A DNA stretch of 64,000 bases from Gnetum montanum (lineage: Eukaryota; Streptophyta; Gnetopsida; Gnetales; Gnetaceae): contig MNCI01005835.1 of NCBI GenBank assembly GCA_015680685.1, positions 835,939 to 899,938 of the forward strand. Reading direction: 5' to 3'. A model generated the notes under the pieces. The model had not been told where the DNA came from. It saw only the letters and a list, made by a program, of their open reading frames with translations, and did not search any database. Below, piece after piece: positions 21,960-33,767 of this stretch (positions are counted from its first letter, which is position 1; each line of letters opens with the position of its first letter). Both the position numbers and the translations under genes were made by a program.

Positions 21960-23809
21960 TTTATTTAAAGTATGTAGGTTCAAGGCTTTGCACATTTATT
22001 ATAAGATCAAGTTAACTCTAGAACTTGAATCTAATAGAGCCTTATGAAGATCATTTCCTATGATTTGTAGATAAATGAGAAGACTTTCTAGATATGTTCT
22101 CTTCCTAGAAAGGTTACCTACCTTAATCTAGTTAGTGACAACATGGATTAATATTATAATTTGTATGTTAGGTGTGCTTTGGTTTGAAGGTAGCTAAAAA
22201 TGCACCTAGGAGGATGTAGGTATGGGTTCCATAGTTGCAGATGCTTAAGTAGGTTTGGGTGGACTAACAAGTTTGAGGAATGAACATTTATAAGGCTTGC
22301 ACTTAAAACCACTTGAGTTACTATCCACTTGTATGTTTATAACTCTGGTAATACATATAGCAATGGATTAGGAGCATGCGGTTAAGAGTACTGGTGAAGG
22401 TGAGAAGCATAAGAGGAAGATTTAACCTATAGAGTAGTAGATCTATAATACTTAGGAGAATAGTAGTAATGAGAAGAAACATAGGTGATGGAGTCTCTTA
22501 CGAATATAGGCTTCTAGACATAATGTCCATAAGAATTAGATTACCTCTAGAGATATTACTACCTTGGTGGTGGCATCCCTCATGATTGTGGGTTATGCCA
22601 CTATTGATAATACTCTTGAGGTTAAGGTCAAGCCCCAATAGGATATCATTACTATGGATAGTAGAGATACTTGTAGTTTTCTTAAGGGTAAGGCAACCTC
22701 ATGGGTGCTTGCCCTTTGGTAAATTTTTGGTTTAAGGCATAAACCCCAAACTCCTAAAGGTGTAATAGAATTAAACAACATCCCTTTGGATGCTCATATT
22801 GATACTTTAGATACTTCCTCATCCAAATCAGAGTCTATAACCTCCTTTGCTATAGTTCCTTTTCCCTTTTGCTTTTAGTAGTCATTCCTAGTATCTTTTT
22901 TATTCCTTCTATCATTGTCTCTAGCTCTATCTTGCTCTAGTTTTTCCTCCATGATTTTCAATACTATTTAAAATTTTTCATCAATTGAGTCACGCATTTT
23001 GTTAACCTTGACTAAAATTTTAGTTACCAACTTTTGGATTAACAAGGTATTCCTTTAAATTATTTCTTCTAATGATGCCTCCTCTTTTGGTTCATAATTG
23101 TAGAGAGAAAAATATCTATTTTACTCTTCAATGTTCTTCCCCTTCTTAAGTTCTCCTTCCTTGTTTGGTATTTGATCAACCAACCTTTGAATCATATGAG
23201 CTCTCATCTCTAAACGTCTACCTTGGGCATAGATCCCAAAAGTTTCTCTTATCTTATTTTTGAGTCCATTTATAATATGGCATAGTTATTTCCTCTAAGA
23301 GAAGCCATGGTCTATGCATATGTGTAATATTAAGTAATACCTATCTAGGGCTACATTAAGGGATTCATGATTTTCTTGCATCCATACCGAAATCATTTTC
23401 ATTAGATTAGACCCATTAGAGTACATATGATATTTGTCATTAAATATTTTCAACTTCATGCTTCACCTTCTGATTAATTCTAATTCCAAGGACTAGTACC
23501 AACTTTCCACTTTCTTGATGAACATCCTATAGATTAATTATAGCTTGTACCATTTATTTTCTACAATTTGCAAGGCATAGGAATCATGAAAGATTTGTAG
23601 ATGGTGCTGAAAATTAGCATTGTAGTGTTTTGTTAAACTTAAAGATGTTTTTTATGTCTAGTTGTTTGATTCAGCTATTCCTATGATGCCTGGTAGGAAT
23701 GTAGACTACCTCCCTAATTTTAGTCCTACTACTAGTAAGAAATAATTCATCATAATCATCTCTATCCTCATGGTATTTTTATGTTGATGCCTCCTTTGGT
23801 GATGGTTGT
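21960..23809 (-). pseudogene. gag: X gag (broken, 5' end cut by element C)
   Basis: Minus strand from 23809. The region starts in the His/Arg-rich segment that precedes the capsid in D (HHQRRH…, with a REVVYIPTRH block matching AEVVKIPTKH of D at about 49755). Capsid pieces follow: HHLQIFHDSYAL, KWYKL, a YYLALHICIDHGFS stretch (compare YYSLLNNFPGHGFS in A) and RNFWDLCPR. A Tyr/Ser/Pro-rich tail (SHYYYSPKYYRS) lies at about 22400-22520, as in A and D. The N-terminal gag of X is absent because C and the deletion described in the findings lie here. Confidence 0.6.
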
Positions 23810-24816
23810 TGATGAGCATTCGAGGCACCCCCTACGTCCAACCATATGAATCACAAAGCATTCATGTGTGATCCGATCAAATTCTGTAGACTCTATGTAT
23901 TCTTGTATACTAGTCTTCTAGGAAGTGAACTTTGTCCTAATAGTCATTTGTTGTCTTCTCAAATACACTTGTGATGAACATGGTATGGTTAAGTGTAATC
24001 GAGGCATATTATTTTTATTATTTTATGTTTTATGTTCCTGGTACTTAAAATAGAAAAATGAAGTAATTTAATAACTAATTTGATTTAACAAATTAACTAA
24101 TCTCTAACTAGTCCTAACCTAAGCATTCGGTCCCACTCTTCGTACATGTCTTGAGCCCACGTATCCACTACTAGGGTTACCAAGCACTATGCTAATGGAC
24201 AAACCAAGCAATAATGCTGTTAGGACTACCAAGTGAATACATGTTTACGCTTGAAGTGATCATACTTATGTGTTTAATCTATTTAGCTTAATTAATTAAC
24301 TAATCACTTGAAATCTAATTTAGCTTAATTAATTACATGATTAATAAAAATAATAAATGCATAAATGAATCATCAATCTATCCCAAGTGTTGCAAGGTTT
24401 GATCAAAAGGCTCATCTTTATTGTCATTTACATTGATGTTTTCAGGTACAACAATGCTTGAATAAAGATCTGTATACTTTTTGACTTCTATTGCAAGCAC
24501 TTAGAGAAATATTCTAACTTTTCAATGGAAAAATTACAAGAGATCCACTATAACTATTATTGAACCTATATAAACATGGCTGATGAGCATGTATTTATAG
24601 ACTTTATTTAAGAGCTACATCGACAAGGCCCCATAGACGTAGCAAACACTACATCAATGTGGCCTCATCGATAGGGCCCCATAGATGTAGCAAATGCTAC
24701 GTTGATGTGGCCCCATCGACGGGGCAACACCACATAGATGGGGTCACATTGACGGGGCCCTATCGACAAGGCCACATTAATGGAGGCCCAGTGACACAAC
24801 ATAACGATGATTCATT
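23810..24816 (-). repeat. 3' LTR of element C
   Basis: About 1007 bp. Its left edge tgatgagcattcg is the CA end; its right edge is followed by tatatcccc, the reverse complement of the PPT. U3 carries a tandem array (24605-24790) of alternating units around cgacggggcc and ctacgttgatgtggcc blocks. The TATA box on the minus strand, tataaata in ctataaatacatgctc, lies near 24590. R/U5 aligns with the LTRs of D and K. Confidence 0.8.
24605..24790 (-). repeat. U3 tandem array in the LTR of C
   Basis: Repeats of a composite unit (34 + 14 bp) with cores catcgacggggc, ccccatagatgtagc and tgctacgttgatgtgg, about three and a half copies. Similar cores recur in the spacer of C at 28380-28475, just upstream of the TATA box that precedes the aORF. 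Confidence 0.7.
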
Positions 24817-25052
24817 ATATCCCCATGACTAATGAAAACTCATCCTCGAGTTCCTTTACAAAACTAGGAAAGTATCTGATTATTGACTACCCCTTGACAT
24901 AACAAACTAACTTGACAACACTAAGTGCCTAGATGTACAAATCAACAACATTACAAAAATTGTGGTGTTCATGACACAAAATTGAACACCATGAAATGAT
25001 TACTCAAAATTGGATAGCATATCCTTTAATGGCATGAAGGTAGTTATGAAGA
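24817..25052 (-). other. C 3' untranslated region and PPT
   Basis: Between the aORF stop and the LTR. It contains the conserved aactcgaggatgagttttca-type block (here ctcatcctcgagttcc on the plus strand) and the G-rich PPT. The K fragment at 63714-63900 aligns with it. Confidence 0.6.
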
Positions 25053-27918
25053 TCAAATAGTCCCAGGTGGTGGAGGTTCCTGAGGTTCTGAAGGACCTTC
25101 GCTAGCTTCAGGCACATGTGGTGGTTAAGGTAGCTATGGATGTCTTGCTATGATTGCAACCTCTAGTAAAAGGCGAAAGACATCTAGTAATGCCTTCATC
25201 TTCTACTCCTTACTCCAAGGATCGTTCATAGTCCACATGACATTGCCAATGTGGACTAGAGTGGGGATATCCCATAGAGAGGGAATTACTGGGAACAACT
25301 CCTTAATGTTGACAAAGTAGGTAGTGAATTAGTTACATTCGACATCAACCGCCTTGACTATGTTTTGCAGCTTCTGGTAGTCATTCATTTTTTTGGCCAA
25401 GTTCTTAGTAGTAGATCTCTAATTAATGTATTTTCCCTTGAGAAAATCATGTTCTACATTTTACATTGCAAGATTTTGCTTGGTGTCCTTATGGTGCTTG
25501 AACTTAGCCTCGTACAAAAAGTATGAGCTAGCCACTTGCTTCTCTAATTCTAACTACAACCATCTAGTAGTTAGCAAAGCCAGATTTTCATATTGGATAT
25601 TGGCAAGCTTCATGTATTTTTTCATATCCTCAATCTAGAACTCATTCATGTGGATTTCTGTCTTATTGTAGACATTTATCCCATCAACAATAGGTTTCCA
25701 AACTTCTCTTCCTTGTTGGAGTTGATGGAGGGTTTCATTTAATTTTTCCTTCACCAACTGGATGTGCTTTTCATTAACTTCCTTTTGTAGACCAATGTGA
25801 CCTTTGTAATGATTCTTAACTCTCTCAAATTTGAGAGCCTCTAATTTCTAGGCAACTACCTCTATTACAATCTTCTAGTGAAGGGCATAGACCTCCTCCA
25901 TGGAGAGGTTTCTGTTTTTAGCTATCAATCTTCTTAGCTTTATGTTTGTTCTAGCTAGTTGCTCCTACTGTTGATGGATAAAGTTAGTCAATTATTGTTT
26001 ATGCTCATTAACATTTAGCAGGGGATGGTTTTCTATAGTCAGTTGCACATTCTCTTAATGGGTCAAATCCAAGGCATTCTAAATTTTGTGTTGTGTAGCC
26101 TCTACCAAGGATTGGTAGAACACCATCATTTCCATTGCATCCTCAACCACTTTTAGTCTAGTGTGAAGTTGTTCAAGAGCTTTATCTTTTGTCAATGCCA
26201 AGTTGAAAAATGTAGGGTCAACAATTTAGGCTCTTAATTCAACTTCATCAGCCAAGTGTTCATTTAGCTCCTTGGCCATTTTGAGTTGCCCCTCCAAAAT
26301 GATGTTTTTGCCTCTTGCGTCTAGCAACTTCGACTGGATTGCAGTAATACTATCCAAAAAATCAAAGACACCTAGAAGTAATTGCACAATTCCCACTAGT
26401 TGGTCCAGTAGTTCTTCATGCTGTGCTATGCTTAATTTGTTGCTTATGATTCCTATGAACATCTGCACATCTTTTAGTGTAATGATTTCTAGTACAGACA
26501 CTGCAGGTGCATTAAGTGTTTCGAAAATTCTATCAACAACCACCTCTACTGCTATCTCCTACCTTTGGTGATGCATCACTAGCACTATTACCCTCTCACC
26601 TTTCTCCAAGCGCATTGAGAAAGTTGTGATGTTCCTAGAGATTTTTGTGAGTGGCTATTATTCTATAAGAGATACAGTGACCTCTCTAGTGCTAGGATTC
26701 GACCTTGTAGATAATTGTATTCGTTTGAACAAGAAAATGGATCCACCTCCCCCCCCCCATCAGGATGGCTATTTGGGCCACCTCATTTAGGTGACTCATC
26801 ACTAACCGGTACATAGATGGGTCCCCACCACTCATGCTTGCTTATTGCACTTGTTTGCTCAAGAGTCATTCTTGGTATTCATGGAACCATTAGGTTATTG
26901 CATCAATGTCCAACATAGTTGTTTGAGTGGTAGGTGGAGGTGGTGGCTATTGCTCCTCTTCTTAAATGATCATTGCAAGTGTCTTGTCTTTCATCATCTC
27001 CACCTAATTAGTGGTCAAAGCATGCCTAATAGCATCATTTGTATAACGAACTATCCCTCCCCTTTGACAGAGTTTTCTTTTGGGACATGGAAATGGGAGT
27101 GCCTTCCTTCCACGTTCATTTTCTTTAAATTGCTTCTCCATCTTTAGATAGATCAACTGTGGAAGGTTGACAAGGAATATCCCACTCAAAGCAACACATG
27201 CACAGGTAAAAAAGGTAGTGATTTTATTGGGCCTCATCATGGGATTTAGGTGAAAGGCTGCAATCTTGTAGTAAATCCTTTTTGTTGGTGTGAGCACACC
27301 AAATTCCTTACAGTCGACACCATAGCACCATTGCACTCATTCCTTTTTGATGTTTGGGTCCACCTACATTGAAATATTAGCCAAATTCACCCCTATTTTT
27401 GGCAATCCATGCACTTCAACAATGGCCTACATTGAGTAGGACACTGAGATGTCCTTGATTTTGATCATTGAACTAACCTGCTTATTATTCTTGAATAAGA
27501 ATGTCGCTCCCATGTACCACTTCCTAGTGGAAGTGATAATTGGCCACATGGGAGAGGTCTTTAGTTGGTCCTATACTTCTTTAGGTGCTTGCTTTAGGAA
27601 GGGGCCAAAGTTTAACTCCTAGAGCACTATTTTTTGGACCTTCCTTAATTTGATTTGATTTAGGAAGGCTTTTGTTAAGGTCACCTCAAGGTTTGCTTGC
27701 TAAGTTGGTGCCTCATCCTAGTGGGAATGTTTTGTTGTTGCTGCTAGTTCTGGAGTTTGATGAATAAATTCCACCTTGGCCTTTTCCCTAAGAGGACCCA
27801 TGACATGGGTTGCAAGTGATTCTTCATGGGCTTGTTGTTGGTCCCTTCCTGTTCTTGGCCATTTCATCCTTTGTTGAGATGGTCCTCCTTCCTATGTGTG
27901 CTTCCCTTTTGGTGCCAT
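25053..27918 (-). pseudogene. C aORF: long coiled-coil protein (broken)
   Basis: About 950 codons from ATG 27918 (MAPKGKH) to TGA 25053 (PPPPGTI), with scattered stops and a few shifts. It aligns nearly end to end with D 57106-59950. Layout: a basic N-terminus; a globular region (about codons 100-310) with CYGVDCKEFGVL, an AAFHLNPMMRPNKITTFFTC stretch, LVNLPQLIYLKMEKQFKEN and the LPFPCPKRKLCQRGG block; an acidic/Gln linker; then long heptad-rich helix from about codon 450 (KIIEx-type repeats, VVDRIFETLNAPAVS…HEELLDQLVGIVQLL, ARGKNIILEGQLKMAKELNE); and a Pro-rich C-terminal tail. The LPFPC..…LC..GG block resembles the plant transposon-protein domain of Athila elements. The role is unknown; a structural or trafficking protein is possible. 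It sits in the env-like position but shows no signal peptide or membrane segment. Confidence 0.7.
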
Positions 27919-28209
27919 TTGTGATCACAACACATCCATGGATTAGTAATTATAACGTGTAACTTTGAATATTTGGGAACCTTATCTCATCAGTTAGTTA
28001 CACTTGGCTAAGGTTGGACCATGGGAGATTGATTATTTTATTCTTATTTTATTAATTAATTTTTAGTATAAGTGTCACCAGAGCTCGTTGGAAGGGTTTA
28101 ACTTCTATAATTTGGTGTTCAAATGTTGCTTTCATAGTTGAACCTTTATGGGAGTTAGAAAAAGTGGCAAAAGTGTTTCTGTCAAAAATGGAACATTTGT
28201 GGCCCCCAC

Positions 28210-28480
28210 GACTAAGAGCTTACCTCTGGTAGCTATAGGGTTGAAGAACAGAGTAATTTGGATAAACGATTAGGAAGTTATGGGCTATGGAAGGTTTTGG
28301 GCTCTGAAAATTTGAAAAACTCCCTTGGTGTTTATGAGAAAATGTGAAAATTTCTAAGGGGTCATGCATATTTATACTATTTTTCTGCTACGTTAATGGG
28401 GCTGCATATACGGGGCCTCATATACACATTAGTTCTATTGATAGGGCCTTGTATATAGGGTCCATAGATGAAACTTTCAA
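28210..28480 (-). promoter_or_regulatory. Promoter-like region and splice donor before C aORF
   Basis: Read on the minus strand: a block with tacggggccccgt-like and ctacgttaatgg cores resembling the U3 array of C's own LTR (28380-28475), a TATAAATA box (28369-28376), a leader, and AGAGGTAAGC (28218-28227), a full consensus 5' splice site. The ATG of the aORF follows at 27918, preceded by gtgatcacaa, which aligns with the AG-ending acceptors gtgattatag in A and X. D has the same order of elements. The function is inferred; no transcript data are available here. Confidence 0.5.
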
Positions 28481-30050
28481 ACTTGAATATCTTGAAAAAT
28501 AAAAGGAATTTTGAATGAATTTGGAGTCCATGGAGTCCTAGAAAAGCCAAGAATATGATTAAATCATTGAAGAAGGTATTTGAAAGTTCAAAAATTGAAA
28601 ATTTTTATTAAGAATATGTGTATATAATAAAATATGTAAATGAGCACATGGTTTGATGCAAAAGATGGATGTATGAAAGATTCTATTTGCAAGAATGCCT
28701 AAGGATAAGATGCTGAATGAACCCAACCAAGAGATATGCAATTGGGTCCTCCCCATAACAGGCATATGCCTTGTTTTCCCTTGCATAACCTTAACCTAAG
28801 GAGTTTGTGGGCCCCATAGGCAATTAATGGTTGATGAAGTTAAGGACCAAAATAAAAAGAGTTTACCCAAGAATTCAAGTACGTTGGAGAAAGACACCAA
28901 ATCAAGAACATGGACATTGGTAGTGAGGTGAGTTATGGGTAGCATAAATGGATGATGGAGAAGGTGGAATGGAATTTTGAATTGAGGTCATAAGAAGTCC
29001 CTTATGGATTTGTGTTTAAATGACCTAAGAAGATTCATCCTCGGTCCAAACCAAAACCAACTACTTTTAGTGAGTTTACATCATCACTCTAAGATCGATC
29101 CACCCCCTCAAGACACAAGAGTGCTCCCACAAAAAAACCAAAATTCCATAAAGAGAAGAAAAGAGAAGCAAGAAGTGAGAGAGGGCATTAGTTAGAGGGG
29201 ATCTTCAAGCATGGGTAACATGTCTTTCTAGTTCCATAACTAGTGCTTGTAGCCCATTTATTTGTCTAAGGGATGTGCTTTGAATTCCCATCATGTTTTT
29301 TTTTTCTTTTTTTCTTTTTTTCTTTTTGGATGGAAACCACACCATGCAAAGACTTTATTTAACTTCCTATTATTGGTCAACATGGAATGGTAGGAAGCCT
29401 ATGAAAACACTCATGCACCTGAGCAAGTAGAAGAGTACAAAGAGTATTGAGTCCCCTTGAAGTCACACCCTATGCAAACCTTTGAATCTTTCCCAATTTT
29501 AGAAAATACCAAGGTCATAATTTTATTAAAAGTTTATTTAATGAAAGGGACCTTAAACTTCCAAAATAAGAAAAACCATAGAGTTTGTGGATGGGTGGAT
29601 GTCATGGACACACTGCCTATTCCATGAAAAAAAAACCTTAACTTAGCCATTAATACAAAAATTCAGAAATAGAAACTAGACATTAGCAAACAAAACATTA
29701 AGTAAAAACCACCATTAGTAATAGCTACAACACAACTATGTCATGTTGGCACAAAGCATGTTTATTAACAAAAATTAGAAAATCATGCTAAAAATAAAGT
29801 AAAACATATAAGAATGTGTAAAATACTCAAGAAATATTTAAATGTACTAATGATGGTGTAAAAAAATGATGTAAAATAGGAACAAGTTTTAAAATCAAAA
29901 AGGTGTAAAATAAACAATTGCAAAGAAAAAAATGTGTAAAACAAAAAATAGAAAAACTTATGAGCCATGTAGATGATTAGCATGTGCAGCCATATCCCCC
30001 ATGACTGAGTTGGAAGAAGGAGATCCAAGAAATTAAGCATGGTTGCCCAT
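28481..30050 (-). other. C spacer after integrase
   Basis: Non-coding. It holds a T-rich, C-interrupted tract at 29286-29328 and blocks shared with D 55090-56560 in the same order. No ORF is supported. Confidence 0.5.
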
Positions 30051-31382
30051 TTTTTGAGGTATTTGTTATACTAGCTTACTTTAGCTTGCAAAAAGGCTTT
30101 ATCTATTGGATGTTGATCAACTAGTTTTTGTTTGGACTTTCAAGTATGTATATGATCATGGACCCAGAAGAAAGGTGTCATTGATTATATAAGGCCCCTC
30201 CCATAATGTTTGGAATTTGGTTTTTTGAGGTACGTGTGTGGGATTCTAGTAGAAAACCATATCTTCCGGTTGAAATTTCACTTTTTATATTCTAAGATCA
30301 TGACATTGTTTGTTGAATGCCTTGTGCACTTCATTTAAAGATAGGGCTAACAATCAATTTTCATCTAGCACATTGAGGTTGACCAATATTTCTTTTTGTA
30401 CCAGACTTAGGTCAAGATCCAAGTCACAGGTTGTTGAAAGTGTACGAAGCTTGGATTGGATTGGGAGCATTGGAAGTTCCATATAGTAACTCGTACAAAG
30501 AGTAGCTAATAGGGAGTTTCCATGTTGAGCGGTAGGTCCAAAGGGCTTCATTGAGTTTTGTACTCCAGTCTCTCCTATATTTGCTAATAGTTCTTGTTAG
30601 AATCTTTGTAATCTCCATGTTAGTCACCTCTACTTGACCATTGGCTTGGGGGTGATAGGGTGTTGTTGATTTATGTTCAACCCCCAAGCATTGCAAGAGT
30701 TTTCAAAAAGTGGCACCTATAAAATGGGTTCTATTGTCAAAAATTAGTGCATGTGGCATCCCAAACCTGTTCACAACATTTTGTTGTACAAATCGAGTAG
30801 CAGTGAATGATGTATAATCGATGATGGCTGCTACTTCTACCCATTTGGTACAGTATTCAATGGTGACAATTATATATGCCTTCTTCTTGGACATGGGTGT
30901 GATGAGACCTATGAAATCTATGCCCCATATATCAAAGAATTCTAGTGGTTGAATCCACTATTGAGGACCCTCCATTCATGCGGTCATCCCACCATCTTAT
31001 TGACAATGCTCATAAGATCAAATAAATTGGTTGGTGTCCTTAAAGATTGTGGGCCAATATTATCCTACCATTAGAATTTTTATGAGGATGCATCTCCTAG
31101 CATAGTGGCCTCCACAAGGACTTTCATGAGCATCTTGGAGAACATGCAATAGATTTGCATCAAGTACACACCAGCAAACAAGGCCATTAGCACACACCTT
31201 GTAAAAGTGTCCGTTGATTTCCATGAAGTGCTTAGCCCAATGAAGAAACTATTGTTTCTTTCTGTGGTCCAGATCTTGTGGCATCTAATGAGTAAGAAGA
31301 TAAGTGAATATGGCATCATACCATTTTAATTCTGTAGGCATTTGAAGGTTAAGATTGGCTCTATGCTAGGAGATCATTGAAT
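30051..31382 (-). pseudogene. C integrase (broken)
   Basis: Minus strand. N-terminus begins in the linker WYDAIFTYLL (D: WYDGILTYLL) and the zinc-binding region (31080-31320), followed by the core: KAYIIVTIEYCTKWVEVA, where the first catalytic Asp is Glu (IEY for VDY), LIFDNRTHF with the second Asp kept, and YHPQANGQVEVTN with the catalytic Glu kept (about 30640-30900). The C-terminal part is open: LYELLYG then LPIQSKLRTLSTTCDLDLDL, NEVHKAFNKQCHDLRI, GDMVFY-like and LWEGPYII (30350-30560 and left). Stops and shifts are frequent. Cut at 31382 by J. Confidence 0.75.
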
Positions 31383-33556
31383 GTTACTACCATAGAATGT
31401 TACAAACATCATTGAAGGTTAAGATGAATAACAAATAACTACCATAATTTTGTAGTTACAAACATCATTGAAGGTTAAGATGAATAACAAATATCTATGG
31501 AATTTATTCATAACTACCTTAAGAAGTTATAACTTATATAGGAAGTTATGAGAAAATCAAGCCATAGTTGGCAAGTGTCTTCTTGGTAATTACAACCTTA
31601 CAAATATCAAGGAGATCTAGTTATAACTTCTATAGGAGGCTATAACTTCTATGGAAAGTTTTAATTTTCATAGAAAATAAAGTTATATTTATCAAATGAT
31701 TATGAATTCCTCCCTTTTTAAACCATAAACCTCCCTTTTTAAAATTACCAATTGTAATTCAAATAAACTATAAGTTTTTGCTTGCAATTTCTTTAAAAAA
31801 ATCATTAGTAAAGTCATGTGATCTTAAGATATGTAAGCTCACATTAGGTGTGCCTTTGAGTAGGTGTGTAGGCTTCATGGCTATCATGACCACTACCGTG
31901 CTACCTCCATCGCATGCAACTCTTGCATGGCTTGCATCTCCTGCTTATGCTCCCGGATCCTTCTACGACTAAGGTTCTATAGGCATGGCACTCCTACCAG
32001 CATTGTCTCTGGTCTTTGTAGTCATTATTGTGCTTACTGCTACTCCAAAATGGCCACCGATGACATCAAATGAGAAATTGTAGTCCTCCTCTAATTCTCT
32101 CTACACCAATACCCTGCGATCGCATGACCCTTCATTCGACAAAACTCATGTGCAAGCAATTGGAATTAAAGAGGAGCTATCATCAAGAATTTTGACATTA
32201 CTATGCATGATGAAAATGTTACTATGATGGATACCCTTTGCTTAGGGTTCTTAAACCCACTAGATACCCTTAAAAGGCTGAAGCAGCAACTTGTAGTATA
32301 ACTTAATTTTAATTTATATATCAAGCAACCTTGCCATTTTTTATATAATGATGACCATTGCTTTAGGGCTTCTAGAATATTAATTTTAAATTTGAAGTTG
32401 AATTTTGTTGCCCAAAATAGTTGTAGGTTTGGCATGCTTGTTTTGCTTTAAAATACTAATTTTGTTTAGAGCTTCTTCTTTCATGAGTTGTAGGGCTTGT
32501 GCTCTTCTACAAGTTTTGAAATCAAATTCATAGAATCTTATTAACCTTTTCTTTTTTAAAATTTTATTTCATGATATTATTTGCTACTACAATTTAGACT
32601 CAAATATCATCATTGCATTTCATATTGTCATGCTTTTTCTTATAGCGAGGGTTTATTTTTTCAAAATAATGATAAAATTTTCAGACAATTTTGCCAATTT
32701 TTCAACAACCATTAACCAAGAATCTTGTTAATTTTGTTAACTTTGTGTCAAAACTATGGCTTGATTTGGAAAAATTCATCAAATGCTATTTGGGCCATTA
32801 AACTGGATATTTTTCTCTTTGCTTTGTTAAAGGGTCTACAAACTCTACAATTAAATTTTTACCACTGTTTGGAGGCCATCATAAATTGAATAGGAAATCA
32901 TGAGTTGAAATGGCCTCTCCAATAAAAGAATGCACAACATAACAATGGGTCTTTATGTGATCCATCCAACATGTAATTACTTGTTAGTTTTCCTAAGTTC
33001 TTGCATATTTTTCAAAGACAATGGATGTATAAATTTATCTATTTTGTTTCTGATCATCATCATTCTTTGAGCCATCCGATTTAGCATGAAATCTAAACTA
33101 ATAAACTTATGCAATGTAAGAGCTGATGGTGATGCGATTGTAAGTGCACTAACTTGCAATTGCTTGATTATTTGCAGAAATTCATCTCCACTATTATATA
33201 TATTTTTACATGGGAAAACCACAAATTTCTCATCCTTTTGCTAGAAACACCTTACTACAATTTTCCTTTCTCTAGTTGAAAAAAATCTTTCGTTAATTCC
33301 ATTTTCTTTATAATGCCTTTGGTTTTCTACTATGAAATTATGAACACAAACCCAAAATGTGCACACCTTGAATATAGAGTATTTTCTATTCATTCTCCTT
33401 CAACACCTTTCTTAATCATGCTTCTCAGTATTGCCCTTTGAAATAAATAATCTAATTCTTATCTTCCAATCACCAATAAAGAATTAAATTGAGAAATTTA
33501 ATTCTCAACATTATTTCATAAAATTTGCTTCATCAAATGGTATAAATGTGATAACA
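31383..33556 (-). repeat. 3' LTR of element J
   Basis: 2174 bp, direct repeat of 40606-43409 after removing the solo LTR there. It starts on the minus strand TGTTATCACATTTATACC, preceded by a poly-G PPT. It has about 230 bp near its left end (31400-31640) that the other LTR lacks, including a 56-bp tandem duplication. The ORFs inside are shadows or chance. Confidence 0.8.
31400..31495. repeat. 56-bp tandem duplication in the J 3' LTR
   Basis: ttacaaacatcattgaaggt starts at 31400 and again at 31456, each followed by the same taagatgaataacaaata. This stretch has no counterpart in the J 5' LTR. Confidence 0.85.
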
Positions 33557-33600
33557 TTTCTTACCCACCCCACACCCCCCCGCCCCCCCCCCCCCTCTCT
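33557..33600 (-). other. J polypurine tract (poly-G)
   Basis: On the minus strand a run of about 13 G, one C, 7 G, then tgtggggtgggtaagaaa immediately before the LTR start TGTTATC. It is unusually pure G for a plant PPT. Slippage or consensus error in the homopolymer is possible. Confidence 0.65.
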
Positions 33601-33767
33601 CTTTGCACATTAGCTGAGAAACATAAATTTTATTGGAAGCATTTTCCTTTTTACATAGAAAACCATAAATATTTTTTTAGGAAAACTTCCATCAAACTTA
33701 AGGTTTGATGAAATAAAAACCTCGCTTCTAATAAAAATGAGGAAATTGTACAAACAAAGTTGTATAC

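Larger units (their letters stand above)
23810..31382 (-). mobile_element. Element C: 3' half of an Athila-like retrotransposon
   Basis: Minus strand: the end of the RNase H-INT linker, integrase, a spacer with promoter-like sequence, the full aORF and the 3' LTR. It aligns with D over all these parts, so C and D are close relatives. The 5' LTR, gag, PR and RT are missing: at 31382 the sequence changes to element J. The left end is inserted in gag of X. Confidence 0.8.

Noticed and set aside
23780-23809. A possible tRNA-Asp primer site next to the LTR of C, which would make C and X a tandem pair sharing one LTR
   Set aside because: The sequence aligns with the His/Arg-rich segment of gag in D, and the LTR subtype differs from the X LTRs. 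Insertion of C into gag of X explains it better.
24605-24790. Spaced short repeats that might suggest a CRISPR-like array
   Set aside because: Units vary, have no constant spacers, and sit in the U3 of a plant LTR.
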